A stretch of 64,000 nucleotides of DNA. Source: Deroplatys truncata (Eukaryota > Arthropoda > Insecta > Mantodea > Mantidae). This document shows positions 20,860 to 34,045 of this stretch, piece by piece. Location: the NCBI GenBank assembly GCA_030765065.1, contig CM060984.1, positions 101,041,488 to 101,105,487 on the forward strand, written 5' to 3'. Both the position numbers and the translations under genes were made by a program. The notes under the pieces are model-generated. The model was not told the origin of the DNA and searched no databases. It saw nothing but the letters and a program-made list of their open reading frames with translations. Position 1 is the first letter of the stretch, and every line of letters begins with the position of its first letter.

Positions 20860-22140
20860 CTCTAAAACTAAGGTTTAGAAAGAAATGTGTTTAATAAAAG
20901 TTGCTTAATATTATGGGGGGAAAGTAAATTCCACTAGTCGTGTTTTGTTTGGAGGATGTTATGATGGTGATTTTAGGGCCAATTTAATTTTTTTAAATGG
21001 GCTGTTTTCTCATTAGAAAATGGTTTATATAAAGCTGTTTATTTTGTGATGAGGAATAAGGTAACAAAATATAAAATGTTGGCTCCCAATTACGACATGT
21101 AACTTGACCCTCAAATGACCTCCGTGGATGGTCCAGCCATTCATTGCGCTCTTCGTACACAGCCATTCAGAATTTTCGTTGTTATTTACGTTGGTGTAAG
21201 AACAATTGGAAAGTGCTGTATACAAATGTTTAGTTTTTATGAGGAGTGAGAAAACAACATAAGAAGGGTAGTCACGTGTCACTTCTTGACTCAGAGTTTA
21301 TCTAGAGGTTTTAGAAATCATGAATAGCATTTGCTATGACTATTTTACGAATAAAATGAAGTGATTTACCCAAAAATAATGATTATTATAATAAAAATTT
21401 TATATTTACTTGCAATTTAAGTGGCGTTATTTTCTCAAACAAGGTAGAATCGTATGGTCATTTTTTGTTTGTTTGATCAGTGCAACTTGATTAGCACATA
21501 TAAGTACTATTTTCTTCCAATATGCGTGCAAAACTTGCAGTAGGGATTCGCTATTCTTTTATCTATGGTTGTAAAATTGCTCCTAGTTCAGAGAATACGA
21601 AATAAATAAAACTGCATCAACATTATAGGTTATGAGTTTACGACTTGCTTTACAGAAGAAAGCTGATAAATGTTAACTTGTTTCAATTCATTGGTTTGTT
21701 ATGAACATTGTTAAAAAACACAATTATCTCGTTAATTTTGTAACCTATTCTTGCACTCTTCTACGTTTTATTTCCTGATATTGATACTATAAAAGCAATG
21801 CGGAATATCACAGCTAAGTGCTACAAGAAATGCAGTTTAAGGAATATCATATAAACTTCTATCTATTTGAAGACCAGGAGTTTCAAGAAGATGCAAGGAT
21901 CGCGAAAAGAAAACTTATATCCAAAACTTACAGGAAAAAAGAAAGACAATGATCAATTTTATTTATGTGGGGAGAATATTCCTGAAGGATTGCAAACAAA
22001 GTTCTTCCTTATCGCTGCGCCAGAAGTGGCATGCCTAATTAATAATATCATCTATATCCCCATACCAAATCTCGTTTCTGCCATGTTTATGTTTAAACGT
22101 AGCGGCATTGAATTTTGGTAGCTGAGTCACTACAAAATGA
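20860..22140. other. Gene-free, AT-rich, unrecognised
   Basis: The plus ORF at 21867-22121 and the minus ORF at 21025-21282 show no known motif. Nothing else is seen. Confidence 0.25.
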
Positions 22141-22204
22141 TACTCCAACCTCTTCAGAGTATTAAAAAAAGGAGGAGCCCAAAGGAGGAGGTGATAAAGA
22201 TATT

Positions 22205-22480
22205 TCGATAACCACTGCGTAGAATCACCGTGATTGGTTTAAAAACAACATTCCTTTAAACGTGATTGGTCCCATTTGCGACATGAGAAATAGTCATTGT
22301 AACTGTAACTATCAGATGAGGAGGAGATGCAGTTTATAGCAGAGGGAAGGATAACGGGCAAGGATGATGATGATAATCAAAGGAGGAGCTAATAGCAGAT
22401 ATGAGTGGAAGCCTGGAGCGGGAGGTGGTGATTGGAGGAGTTAGGGAAGTTAGAGCTATGGTTTTGTGCGAGAAGAAGAA
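22205..22480 (+). promoter_or_regulatory. Possible TATA-less promoter with three CCAAT-type boxes
   Basis: Three inverted CCAAT boxes in the same context (GTGATTGG near 22232, 22260 and 22428) lie within 250 bases upstream of an AAGATGGCGGCG start-site motif. The region becomes purine-rich, with repeated AGGAGGAG. This arrangement is typical of housekeeping promoters. No downstream exon has been identified. Confidence 0.35.
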
Positions 22481-22481
22481 G

Positions 22482-22493
22482 ATGGCGGCGAGG
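22482..22493 (+). CDS. Possible first coding exon (MAAR, then a splice donor)
   Basis: AAGATGGCGGCGAGG/GTAAGT combines a YY1-like start context with a near-perfect splice donor at 22494. Only four codons would lie in the exon (phase 0). The rest of any gene would be on the plus strand further right, but I find no matching exon. It may also be a promoter fragment carried by a repeat. Confidence 0.3.
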
Positions 22494-23635
22494 GTAAGTG
22501 GAGATAAATGAATCTAGTGGTAACTGGAGTGAAATATTATTCTTTTAAAGAGAAAACGAATAATAGATTCATAACAGAGCAATAGATATAGTGATTATTG
22601 CGTTAAGTGAAGTAAAAGTTATAAAGAAATTATGTGAGTGAAAGAATAAGGGAAGATAAGTTTAATCCATAGTGAGTGTTAAGTTCAATAAAATTAAGTA
22701 CAGTAATTTACTTAAAATATATTAAGGAAGGTTAAGTACCTATATTAAGAGAAAGAAAAGAATGTTAAGAATGGTTAAAAAATATATTTTGAGGAAAGTT
22801 TATCATTAGTTGAAAATGAAAACACATACTAAGTGTAGTTTGGATAGTGGATACCAGTACTTTTACCGCTGGATACCAGTGGTTAGAATGTAGTTTAATT
22901 TTGTACGGAGTATTTTGTTACATTTATCTTGTTTAATTTACTAATATTTACTAGAAATAGGGAATATCAGGATACCAGTTATTTTATGATACCGGTTTCC
23001 AGGAACAGTAGTTGAATATGTTTTTATTTAAATTTTAACTGTAATTATTGCATTTTGGATTTTATTGTATTATTTTTATTTTACTCATTCGAGCTAAATT
23101 TTTATTTACTAGATTATAAGCAAACATCTGTACAATAATAGTGTATAAAATGAAAAAAAATGTTAAATAAATCCCAAATTTGGAATGCACGTCCTGGTGT
23201 AGGAAACAAGTACCAGGTATTGCAGTTTTTATTTTATTTTACACAATGAGAGCATCAGATGGTTGCAGGAATATATAACTGTTTCGGCGGGAGTGGAGCT
23301 GCGGCTGCCACCGCACAGTTTGAAGGAAAAGCACTGTACATATTTTGTTTTCATGTTTTTGCTTATGTTTACCTCGTAACTCGTGAAACTCCCATATATA
23401 GCTCGTATACGCCCATATCTCACAATGCTCGCCAACAAAAGACCTAGTCAATAGTAGCAAAACGGCGCTTGTAATCAGGGGCGTACGCAGAGAGTGCAGT
23501 TGGAGATGCCTGAAACAGGAATAACTGAAACACACGAAGTGAGGCATACCTTCATTCCGTGGTCACTTTTAGAGATTTATCGATGTGAGGGAGATACTAT
23601 CTGGATCGCTTAACAGGGCATATTTTCTAAAAAAA
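22494..23635. other. Mostly unrecognised; possible hAT-type terminus
   Basis: There is AT-rich sequence with repeated GGATACCAG words at 22850-22985. CAGGGGCGTACGCAG at 23476 resembles hAT terminal inverted repeats, but no partner end was located. Short opposing ORFs at 23229-23547 are probably accidental. Confidence 0.25.
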
Positions 23636-23757
23636 AACATGTATCTTTTTTGGATTCAGGGGACCTCAAAACAAGTATTTCCGGTGAAACCTCGAAATCG
23701 AATTTTTGGAATGCAATACCTTCTCTACATGCTATGTATGTGGTAAAGAAAGTAAAA
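23636..23757 (-). mobile_element. A-module terminal fragment (reverse)
   Basis: Only the last 120 bases of a reverse A copy remain, from TTTTTTGGATTCAGGGGACC to the terminus. Confidence 0.7.
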
Positions 23758-24049
23758 ATTGTATGTAGCATCAACCATTTCGGAGATATGTGTAGTCATT
23801 AGTTGGAATTTTTCAATACCTTTTGTCATTTTTAAAAGCGCTGAAGCTATTCACTTGTTTCTCGGATGTCGTGGAAGGATTGTGAACTTTCAAAGCTAGC
23901 ATATAGCGAGCCACTTTATGTTATCAGTATCAATTCGGTTTCGGCTATTCCCTTGTAGAAGAAATCTGTAATGAAACTATTTTGGAAATGTTTATCTAGA
24001 CTAACAAGAAGTAGAGAGAAAAATAAGCCTTCGTAAGAATGATTTGTAG

Positions 24050-24935
24050 AGACTGATCTGATACATTCACATGACTTTCTCTACGCTCTACCGTTTACTA
24101 GTCGATGTACAAATTATTCGTGCTCAAGCTTATTTCTCTATCTACTACATTTTAATTCAAAAACACCTTTGCAGAAATACCTACATTACACATTTCATTA
24201 AGATACTAAGAGAACAGCGATAGTCAAATGTTTAAGATCTGAACGCTATACGCTGGCCTTAAAATTCATTTCCATGTATTCGCGAGAAACAACTGAATGT
24301 TGAAAGGACTTTTAAGAGAATAACCAAGAAATGAACAATTCGAAAACCTTTAATAACGGATATCTCAGAAACGGTTCATAACACTAAAAACTTATTTTAA
24401 ATAAATTGTGTGTTTTAAAGAGATTTACATTTTTTGTGGAGTACATTTTTGTCTGTCGCCTAACCTTGAACAGTTATACAAGACTATACTAAACGTCTTC
24501 CAAATGATGTGAACTTCACAAGCTATTTTCAGAAAACTCAAGATATACATTTTATTTTTTATGTAAATATCTTTAATATATGATGGTATTTTAATCAAAA
24601 TTTTATAGCCATTTTTTAGAAAATCTAAATTGTCTAAATATGTTCCATGTAAAGGGTAGTCTGAGGTGATTGGATTTTCTTTAAAATCCTCGTATCGCAT
24701 CCTTAGAAGGTATTGAAGTTAAATACAAAGGTTAGTGTTGATTCGAGTTTTCCTGTTATGCCGTTCCGAGACACACAGACAGACAGACTGAGACACGAAT
24801 ATGCTTCCAAAAATGTTTTATTTGGATTCAAAGCACCTCAAAGCATGTATTTCTGGTGAAATTTCGGTATTGAACTTTTGGTTGGAATGCAATACTTCCC
24901 TACTTACTATAAGTAGTAGAGAATGTAATAAATTG
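24050..24935 (-). mobile_element. Old full-length A/B copy (reverse)
   Basis: A diverged B head (ACATTCACATGACTTTCTCT near 24062) is followed by A landmarks to the terminus near 24930. The core has short CAGA repeats near 24770. Confidence 0.7.
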
Positions 24936-24939
24936 TAGT

Positions 24940-25824
24940 GGGTAGGGAAAGTAATGTGCAAGTAACACAAGATTTTCTTATTTCAAGGGTCATTTTAGGA
25001 GAGAACAATGCATTTCTTAAGATCAATGAAATCCCGCACGCTAGAATAAATAAGAAATAATGAAACTCAACAGTTGCATTTATGCCTAAAAGAGACATCG
25101 ATGGAGCAGACACTTTCGTTCTACTGATCTCGTACCTGAGCAAGCACTCTGTGCATTATATCTCCCTGTTTCAACCCTGTTCCACAGTGTGATCGTTCAA
25201 AGATTAAAACCAAGGAAAGTATACCAAGTTTAAATCCTGTTGGTATACTTTGTCCGACGTTTCTTATTTGTTTAGTGTACATCACATCGTATACGTGTGG
25301 CTCTCCTGAGATCTCTAACATCTAGAAATGCCGAACGAAGGTTTCTGGGTCATCTGAGAATATCTTACGTAAATGTTGTCTGTTCAGTGTTGCGAATCCT
25401 ACAGGTTTCGTATACAGCATATTTGCTGACGTAACATGCTAAAATACTTTCGTTGCATTCATCTATAATAAAATCGTAGTTATTTGCTATTCCCACGTAT
25501 TACGTATTTAGGCTACAATCACTTGAATAGCGTTTAAGGAAATCCTCCACTGAAAATGCTAAATTATACAATTTTCAATTAATTTCTTTGGTCATTATGT
25601 TAGTGCTTTATCTGACATACATATTAGAGATGTTTAAAGTTCAGTTCAATATTTCTTTTAACTTTTATAAAAATTACTTTTCAAAAAAGCTCGGAATGTC
25701 CTTGAAAGAGCCCCCACGATGGATATTTTGAAAAATTATATTATAAATATAAGAATCCGTGTTTAAACATGCCTTCCTCAAAATTAACGTTTATTTTAAT
25801 TTGTTTTTTATAATTTTCCAGAAA

Positions 25825-25873
<49 letters not shown>

Positions 25874-26200
25874 ATTCCATTTGTATACAAAGTAATCCTA
25901 ACATTTTAAAATAAAGCCATAACCATTGATTTAACGATTTTTACACACCTTTATTGTCCTTTCAGAAACTCATGATGAAAATTTCAAATTGCTTAGATGA
26001 AAACTCCTTCGTGCGGAAAATTTGAAAGGAAAAAATGCTTTAAAACCTTGCCAGAAAATCAAATTTAAGTGTATATTTCCTCTCCAATCAACTTAACAGG
26101 ATACTGCCTATTTAAGGGCTATTTATTGCGCAGGAAATAGAAAATACAAATAGATTATGAGTCATCACGTTTAGGGATTATTCCTAATAAAAAAAAATCC
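24940..26200. other. Gene-free, unrecognised
   Basis: No coding motif is seen. It contains a long AT dinucleotide tract at 25828-25870. Confidence 0.25.
25828..25870. repeat. (AT)n microsatellite
   Basis: About 21 AT units, self-complementary. Confidence 0.95.
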
Positions 26201-26245
26201 GGTGAGTTACACTCACATGACTTTATCCACCCATTATCACTTATT

Positions 26246-27085
26246 ACTTTCTCTACTACGTATAATAAGTAGGGGGAGTGTTGCATTTCACCTAAAAATT
26301 TGGTATCGAGGCTTCAGCGGAAATACATGGTTTGAGATCCCCTGAATAAAAAAAACATTTTTAGAAAACGGTCCGTGTGTATGTGTCTGTGAACAGCATA
26401 ACTCAAAAACAAAAAGTGAGATAAATACCAAATTTGGTATTTAGGTTCAGTATCTTTCAAACATGTGACACGAAGATTTTCAAGAAAATTCCCCAACCTA
26501 GACCGTCCTTTTATATGCAACGTTTTTCGAAAATTTTGATTTTTTCAAAAATGGCTCTAACGATTTTGATTAAAATATCATATATTTAAGATACTTTCAT
26601 GGCAAGTGAAATGTATATCTTGAATTTTCTGGGATTACCTCAAAAGTCCTCTTCATTCTGAATTACTTTTGCACAACTGGCAAACCCTAAGAGATAGACA
26701 TAATTTTACTACATAAAAAATGTAGAGCTCGTAAAAACACAGAATTTATGTCATATCATTTTTTTTGTGGAGTGAATCATTTGCGAGATATTCTTTGTTA
26801 TTTGTTTGACTTTTCAAATACTTTTCTCAAATGGGAATTAGTTATTCGTTTGTTTTTTTTTGTTTTTTTTATCCTGGACATGCAAAGAGAACAGAATGCT
26901 CCACATAGCAACCAGCTCTTAAAAAATTTGACTATCGCTTAAAGTCTATTATGTTCCCCTTGCCCCTGTAAGAAATCTGTCAATACGATAGTTTCTGCAA
27001 ATTTTTATATCGATTAACATGAAGTAGAGAATAAGCGTTTGTAAAAATAGTTTGTACAAGAGAAGAGAAAGTCATGTGAGTCTAA
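26246..27085 (+). mobile_element. A+B copy nested in an older reverse copy
   Basis: A (from 26246) and B (from about 26870) interrupt an older reverse B. The left host flank CACTCACATGACTTTATCC... ends ACTTATT. The right flank resumes TATTTTTATATAGTTTAAAC at 27090, matching the intact old copy near 15470. Confidence 0.7.
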
Positions 27086-27910
27086 CATTTCTATTTTTAT
27101 ATAGTTTAAACAAACAATTCTTACAGAAGCTTATTTTTCTATCTACTTCTTGTAATCAAGATAAACCGTTGCAAATATAGCTTCATTATGCGTTTCGTTG
27201 AAGGTACAAGGGGGAGAGAGGAAACCGAACCCATCATCAGAAGTTTAAAAACCGGATCGCTATATGCTGGCCTTACTCATTTTGTGACATTGCGAGAAAC
27301 AAATGAATAGCGACTGCACTTTTAAAAAGACAACATATCGAAAGATTCGAACCAATATTAACGGATATCTCTGAAATGGCGGATGACTAAAAAAATTAAT
27401 TTGAAATAAATTGCGTGTTTTAAAGACCTCTACATTTTTGTGTAGTATATTTTTGATTGTCTTATGGTTTAACCGTTATTTATACAAAATTCCTTCCGAG
27501 AGAAGATGCCTTTACAACTGTTCCCAAAAAAATTCTAGATGAACACTTTATTTGTCATTAAAATATCTTAAATATAAAGTATTTTAATCAACCTCGTTAA
27601 AGCCGTTTTTTGAGAAAATAGAAAATTTAAAAAAATTCCATTAAAGGGTAGTTTGGGGTGGGGAATTTTCTTGAAAATCTTCGCGTTTCATCCTTGGAAG
27701 ATGTTGTGAACTGAAATACCGTTTCGTGTTTATGGGACTTTTCGTTTTTTACATTTGCTGTTCATAGGCTCACACAGGATCTTTTTCTTAATATGCGTTC
27801 TTTAATCAGGGGACCTCGAAACATGTATTTTTGGTGAAATCTCGATAGCACATTTTTTAGTAGAATACAATACCTTCTCTACGTACTAGGTACCTGGTAG
27901 AGAAAGTAAA
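27086..27910 (-). mobile_element. Older A/B copy, continuation after nested insertion
   Basis: It continues the reverse B started at 26200, then passes through reverse A (AAAGGGTAGTTTGGGGTGG near 27643) to the terminus CTGGTAGAGAAAGT at 27895-27908. Confidence 0.65.
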
Positions 27911-28432
27911 CAGTGAATTTGTGAAGGTTTTGTTAAAAACCAACTGGAACATTCACATGAAAGGGATTCGTATACATTGACTATAGCAGAACCGCGCATC
28001 CGACACATCCTCCCTACAGCCAGGGCTATGCTTTTGATCCAGTAACATTTTAATCAAAATTGGTAGTGCATTTATATAGAATTAAATAAAAAAATTAAAT
28101 ACATTTCTAGCTAAAAGGTTAGTTGGGACCGAGGAAAATTCTCATTTAAACTTCATCCATAGGAGGTGCTTAACCTATATTGCAAAGTTAACAGTTTTAA
28201 CTTATCTAAGGCAGATCTTAGATTTTCAAAAGTAATATTTTCAACGACTTTTTTTCTCATTTTCTCAAAAATACATTTAAAAACTTTTATTAAAATGTCA
28301 TAATTCTGAGATCCTAGAACGAGAATAAAGGTTCTCCTTGAATTTTCTAAACAGTCTAAAAATTTCTTTACATTCTCATTTGATTGTACATAATTTGGTA
28401 AGCACAAAAGATGAACAATTTACTACAAAAAT
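27911..28432. mobile_element. Very old A-like remnants
   Basis: Only short A-like landmarks survive: TTTTAATCAAAATTGGTAG near 28050, and CTCAAAAATAC and CTAAACAGTCT in inverted sense. The minus ORF at 28153-28407 lies in this debris. Confidence 0.4.
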
Positions 28433-29900
28433 TTGATGTGTTAAATTCGCATCGCTTTCTCTAAGCACTATCGTATATTTTTATCTGCCTTCTACAAACT
28501 GTTCTTGCAAAAGCTTATTACCTTCTCTATCACGTACATAGTAGGTAGAGAAAGTATAGCATTCCACCCAAAAATTCTATATCAACATTTCACCGTAAAT
28601 AGGCCCCCTAAAACAAAAAAAAATTAATAAAAAGGTGCATGTATGTGTGTGCGTGTTTTTTGTGAACAGCATAACTGAACAACGAAATGTCAGATAAATA
28701 CCAAACTTGGTATTTAAGCTCAGTATCTTCCAAAGATGCAACATGACAATTTTCAAGATAATTCCCCACCACAAATAGTCTTCACATGGAAAATGTTTCG
28801 AAATTTATTTTTCAAACTTTCCTAACGATTCTTGTTAGAATACGTGTTTAATACAGTTACATGACAAATAAAATATAAGTCTTGAACTTCCTGGGAATAG
28901 TCTAAGAACTCATCTTCGTTCGAAAGCAATTTTATATAGTTTTATATGGCTGGTAACCAAAGGAGATAGACAAAAACTTGCACTCACATGACTTTCTCTA
29001 CTCTTGTAGAACCTATTTTTACAAACGCTTATTCTCCATCTACTTCATGTTAATCGAGATAAACATTTGCAGAAATTATTGCTAATTTTCTTGTACGTAC
29101 AAGGGGAACATGGTAGGCTTTAAGCGATAGTCAAATCTTTTAAGAGCTGGTTGCTATGTGGCGCATTCCATTCTCTTTGTATGTCCAGTACATAAAAAAA
29201 GGAATAAAGAATTTCCATTTGATAAAAAAGTGTAAGTATTGTAAAATTCAAACAAATAACAAAGAATATCTCGGAAATAGTTCAGTCGACAAGAAAAATG
29301 TATATGACAACAATTCTATGTTTCAACGAGCTCTACATTTTTGTTGCAGTAAAAGTTCGTTTATCTCTTACGGTTTACCAGTTATGCAAAGGTCATAGGA
29401 AGACTTTTGGGGACATTCCTAGAAAATTGAATATATACATTTCATTTGCCATGCAAATACTCGTATCTTAAACATATAATATTTTAATCATAATCGTTAT
29501 AGCCATTATTGAGAAAATCAATGTTTTCGAAAAATGTTCCATGGTAGCTTGGGGTAGGGAGGATTCTGTTGAAAATCTTCGTGTCGCATCCTCGGAAGAT
29601 ACTAAACTCAAATACCAAGTTTGATATTTATCCGACTTTTCATTCATGAGTTGCTGTTCACAGACACATACACATGGACATGTTTCCAAAATGCTTTATT
29701 TGGATAAAGGACACCTCCAAACATTTATTTTCCGGTTAAATCTTGGTATCTAATTTGTTAGTAGAATGCAATACTTCCTCTACTTACTATCCGTAGTAGA
29801 GAAAGTAAAAATGTAGATCTCTAAAAGTCAGTTTATTTCAAGTAACTGTTTGTTTGTTTGTCTTTTTTAATATCAGGCATTCATCCGTTGTTATTGGTTT
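28433..29900. repeat. Nested A/B copies
   Basis: An old reverse B head (28433-28516) is interrupted by a forward A (from about 28517). That A is in turn interrupted by a reverse B+A copy (about 28980-29813). After it, the forward A resumes with AAAATGTAGATCTCTAAAAG at about 29809. At least three insertion layers are stacked. Confidence 0.65.
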
Positions 29901-29909
29901 TACTTGTTA

Positions 29910-30900
29910 TTTCTCTAATACTTATATAGTAGGTAAAGAAGGTATTGCATTCCACCCAAAAATTCAATGCAGATTTCACCGGAAATACAAGTTTTGAGGC
30001 AAAAAAAAAGAAGAAGAAAGAATTCTTGGAAAAAGGTCCGTGTGTTTGTGTGTGCGTGAGTGTCTGTGAATAGCATAATCAAAAACGAAAAGTCGGATAA
30101 TCACCAAACTTGATATTTAGGTTCAGTATTTTTCACAGATGCGATACGAAGATTTTCAACAAAATACCTCCATACCAAACTACCCTTTACATGAAAGATT
30201 TTTCAAAATCTTGGATTTTCTAAAATGTGGCTCTAATGATTTTGATTAATACACCATATATTAAAAATGTTTACATCACAAATAAAATGCATATCTTGAA
30301 TTTTCTAGGAATAGCATTTGAAGTCCTCTTCATTCGGAAGGAATTTTATGTAATCTTGTATAATTGGTAAACGTTAAGCGATAGACGGAAACACACTGCA
30401 CTAAAAATGGAGATATCCTTAAGGCTAACAATTTATTTTATTTAACTTTCTTGTGGCATCAGCCATTTCAGAGATATCCGTTATTAATTGTTTGAATTGT
30501 TCAATGCTTAGCCATTCTTTTCAAGTCCTGTCAATTTTCAGTTGTTTCTTGCGATGTTGCGGAAAGAGTTTTAAGATCAGCGTTTAGTGTGCAGTTCTAA
30601 AACATTTTATTGTCGCTATTCCCTTTGTATCTATAACGAAATGAGTAATGCAGCTATGTTCGGAAGCATTTATCTGTATTAAAATGAAGTAGATAGGGAG
30701 GTAAAATTTTGTAAGAATAATCTGTATACCCACAATTTGTATACCTTTATTTTTTTCTCGCAATATCGTAGAGAGAGCATGGAATCCAGTGGGCAGTATA
30801 AGAAACGTATAATGAAACCATTTTGTAAACGTTTATCTCAATTAATTTTAAGTAGCTCGAAGAATAGGTTTTTGCAAGTATACTTTGCAGAAGCTATAAA
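29910..30900 (+). mobile_element. Old forward A copy and B-like remnants
   Basis: The head GTATTGCATTCCACCCAAAA is near 29952. The GT core is at 30037-30065, and the A body runs to about 30520. Very diverged B-like sequence follows. Confidence 0.6.
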
Positions 30901-30904
30901 AAAA

Positions 30905-31178
30905 TTCTGATGTGTTAAATTCACATGATTTTCTCTACCCTCTATCGTTTATTAGTGGGTATACAAACTATTCTTAGGAAAGCTTATTTTGCCATCTACT
31001 TCATTTTAATCGAGATAAGCCTTTGCAGAAATAGCTACATTACACATTCCGTTATACGTACAACGGGAATAGCGATAGTCAAATGTTTAAGAACTGGATG
31101 CTATACACTGGCCTCAGAATTCCATACTGTTTTCATGCAATCGCGAGAAACACTGAATGTGGACAGGAGTTTAAAAAA
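30905..31178 (-). mobile_element. Old B module (reverse), interrupted at its A-run
   Basis: It runs from TCTGATGTGTTAAATTCACA to GGACAGGAGTTTAAAAAA. The continuation AAAAATGACAAAACTATTGA is found at 32034, after a younger insertion. Confidence 0.7.
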
Positions 31179-32033
31179 TCTGATGTGTTACACACTCACA
31201 TGACTTTCTCTACTCTTGTACAATCTATTTTTACAAACGCCTATTCTCCATATGCTTCATGTTAATCGAGATATCGAGATGTCAATCTTATTGGTAATTT
31301 TCTTGTAGATGCAAGAAGTATATGGTAGCTTTTAAGCGATAGTCAAATATTTTAACGCTGGTTGCTATGTGGCGCATTCCATTCTCTTTGCATGTCCAGG
31401 ACATAAAAAAAATTAATAACGAATTTGAGAAAAAGTATAAGTATTGGAAAATTTAAGGAAATAACAAGCAATATCTCGAAAACGGTTCACTCAAGAAAAG
31501 AAATGTATATGACATAAGTTGTGTATTTTAACGCGATTTACATTTCTTGTGTAGTAAAATTTTGTCTATCTCTTATGGTTTACCAGTTATGCAAAAGTCG
31601 TTCACAATGAAGAATACTTTTGAGACATTCCCAGAAAATTCGAGATATACATTTCATTTCTCATTACATTATCTTAAACATATGATATTTTCATCAAAAT
31701 CGTTAGAGCCATTTTTGAGAAAATTAAAATTTTCGAAAAATGTTCCATGTAAAGGGTAGTCTGGGGTGGGGGGGTTTTCTTGAAAACCTTCGTGTCGCAT
31801 CTCTGGAAGATATGAAACTAAATACCAAGTTTGGTGTGTATCCGACTGTTCGTTTTTGAGTTATGCTGTTCACAGACACATACACACACAGACACACACA
31901 CGGACATGTTTCCAAAAATGCTTTTTTTTGGATTCAGGAGGTCTCAAAACATGTATTTGCGGTGAAATCTCGGTATCGAATTTTTGGGTGGAATGCAATA
32001 CTTCCCCTAGTTACTATACGTAGTAGAGAAAGT
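31179..32033 (-). mobile_element. Young A/B copy inserted in an A-run
   Basis: A complete reverse B+A copy starts TCTGATGTGTTACACACTCA (31179) and ends CGTAGTAGAGAAAGT (32033). It is flanked by A-runs 31173-31178 and 32034-32038. It gives a well-delimited 855-bp full-length element. Confidence 0.85.
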
Positions 32034-32474
32034 AAAAATGACAAAACTATTGAACAATTCGAAGCATTAATAACGGAAATCTCAGAAATTGCCAATGCCA
32101 CATAAAGAAGCTATTTGAAATAAATTGTGTTTTTTGAAGAGATGTACATGCATTGTGTAGTGCATTTTCGTCTAGCGCTTAAAGATTATGTAACATTTCT
32201 TCCGAATGAAGACTTCATAGGCTATTCCGAGAAAATTCGTGGTATACATTTTATTTAATGAAATACCTTTAAAATATACCGTATTTTAATCAAAACCCGT
32301 TAAAACCATTTTTGAAAAAATAACGAAAAATGTTCCATGCAAAGTATAGTATCGGGTGGGAGATATTCATGAATTTTTGTGTCGCATCTTTAAAGTTTAT
32401 TCAACAATATCTTAGTTTGGTATTTGTCCGACATTTTGTTTTCTGAGTTATGCTGTTCACTCACTCACTTTCAC

Positions 32475-32513
<39 letters not shown>

Positions 32514-32640
32514 ACCTGGAAGACACGCCAGATTGACAGACAGACATACACACGGAACCTTTTTACAATTTTTTTTTATTCAGGGTGCTTCGAAACACGT
32601 GTTTTGTGTGTAATCCCGATATGAAATTTTTGGGTAGAAT
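32034..32640 (-). mobile_element. Old A copy, continuation of 30905-31178
   Basis: Diverged A body to GAAATTTTTGGGTAGAATGC at 32640. The core has become (CT)n plus (CA)n at 32469-32514. Confidence 0.65.
32469..32514. repeat. (CT)n(CA)n microsatellite in an old A core
   Basis: It sits at the position of the GT/GTCT core of the A module. Confidence 0.9.
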
Positions 32641-32936
32641 GCAAATGGCCTCCTCTGCGTGTTTGTTTGTTTGTGTGTGTGTGTGTGGGGGGGGGGGGTG
32701 TACGTGCATGTAAGTGGATGTGTCTGCGTGTGCGCTAAAAATGCAATCATAAAACATCCCTCATTAGAGGGAAGTTTGGAAAGTATATAAGTTTTACGTC
32801 AGTTTGACAGCTCCAAACCAAACCAGGTATATGCAGGATATATTTTAACCAAGTATTTAAACTGCTTTGGGTTTAGTAAATAGCATAAACTATACTTAAT
32901 TTGAAATAGGAGATTCCATAGATTTTAATAAGTAAA

Positions 32937-33303
32937 AATCTGATGTGTTACACGTACATAATTTTCTCTGCCCTCTATCATTTATTACTGGGTATAAAGA
33001 AAATTGTTACGAATGCTTATTTTTCTATCTGCTTAATTTTAATCGAGATAAATCTTTGCATAAGTAGCTACATTACACATTTCTTTACAGATGCAAAAGG
33101 GAATAGTGATAGTCAAATATTTAAGAGCTGTACATATATTCTTTAAAATGCCATTGCGATAAACAACTGAATATAGACAGGACTTTAGAAGAATTACAAA
33201 TTAATGAGCAATCCGAACCAGCAATAACGGTATCTTGGAAATGGCTTAGGCCACAAAAAAGTTAATTAAATAAATTGAGTCTTTTAAAGAGATCTACATT
33301 TTT
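32937..33303 (-). mobile_element. Old A/B copy, left part (split)
   Basis: It starts TCTGATGTGTTACACGTACA and runs to GAGATCTACATTTTT, where a younger copy interrupts. It resumes at 34046. Confidence 0.7.
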
Positions 33304-34045
33304 ACTTTCTCTACTACGTATAGTAAGCAGGGGAAGTATTGTATACCACCCAAAAATTCGATACCGAGATTTCAGCGGAAATGTATGTTTTGAGGCCCCC
33401 TGAATTCAAAAAAAGCATTTTTGGAAACATGTTCGTGTGTGTGTGTCTGTCTGCGAACAGCATAACTCAGAAACGAACAGTCGGATAAACACCAAACTTG
33501 GTATTTAGGTTCAGTATCTTCCAGAGATGCGACACGAAGTTTTCAACAAAATCCCCCCACCCCAGATTACCCTTTACATGGAACATTTTTCGAAAATTTT
33601 AATTTTCTCAAAAATGGCTCTAACGATTTTGATTAAGACATTTTATGGCAAATAAAATGTATATCTTGAATTTTCTGGGAATGTCTTCAAAAGTATTCTT
33701 CATTGTAAACGACTTTTGCATAACTGGTAATTCATAAGAGATAGACAAAAATTTACTACACAAAAAATGTAGATCGCGTTAAAATACAAAGTTTATGTCA
33801 TATACTTTTTTTTGAGTGAACCATTTTCGAGATAATCCTTGTTATTCCCTTAAATTTTTCAATACTTACACTTTTTCTCAAATGGGAATTCGTTATTCAT
33901 TTTTTTTGTACTGGTAATGCAAAGAGAATAGAATACTCCACATAGCAACCTGCTCTTAAAATATTTGAAGCATATGGAGAATAAGTGTTTGTAAAAATAG
34001 TTTGTACAAGAATAGAGAAAGTCATGTGAGTGTAACACATCAGAA
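33304..34045 (+). mobile_element. Young A plus partial B inserted in a T-run
   Basis: Forward A (33304-33900) with a short GT core at 33434-33452, and an internally deleted B (33905-34045). It is flanked by T-runs 33299-33303 and 34046-34050 of the older host copy. Confidence 0.85.
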
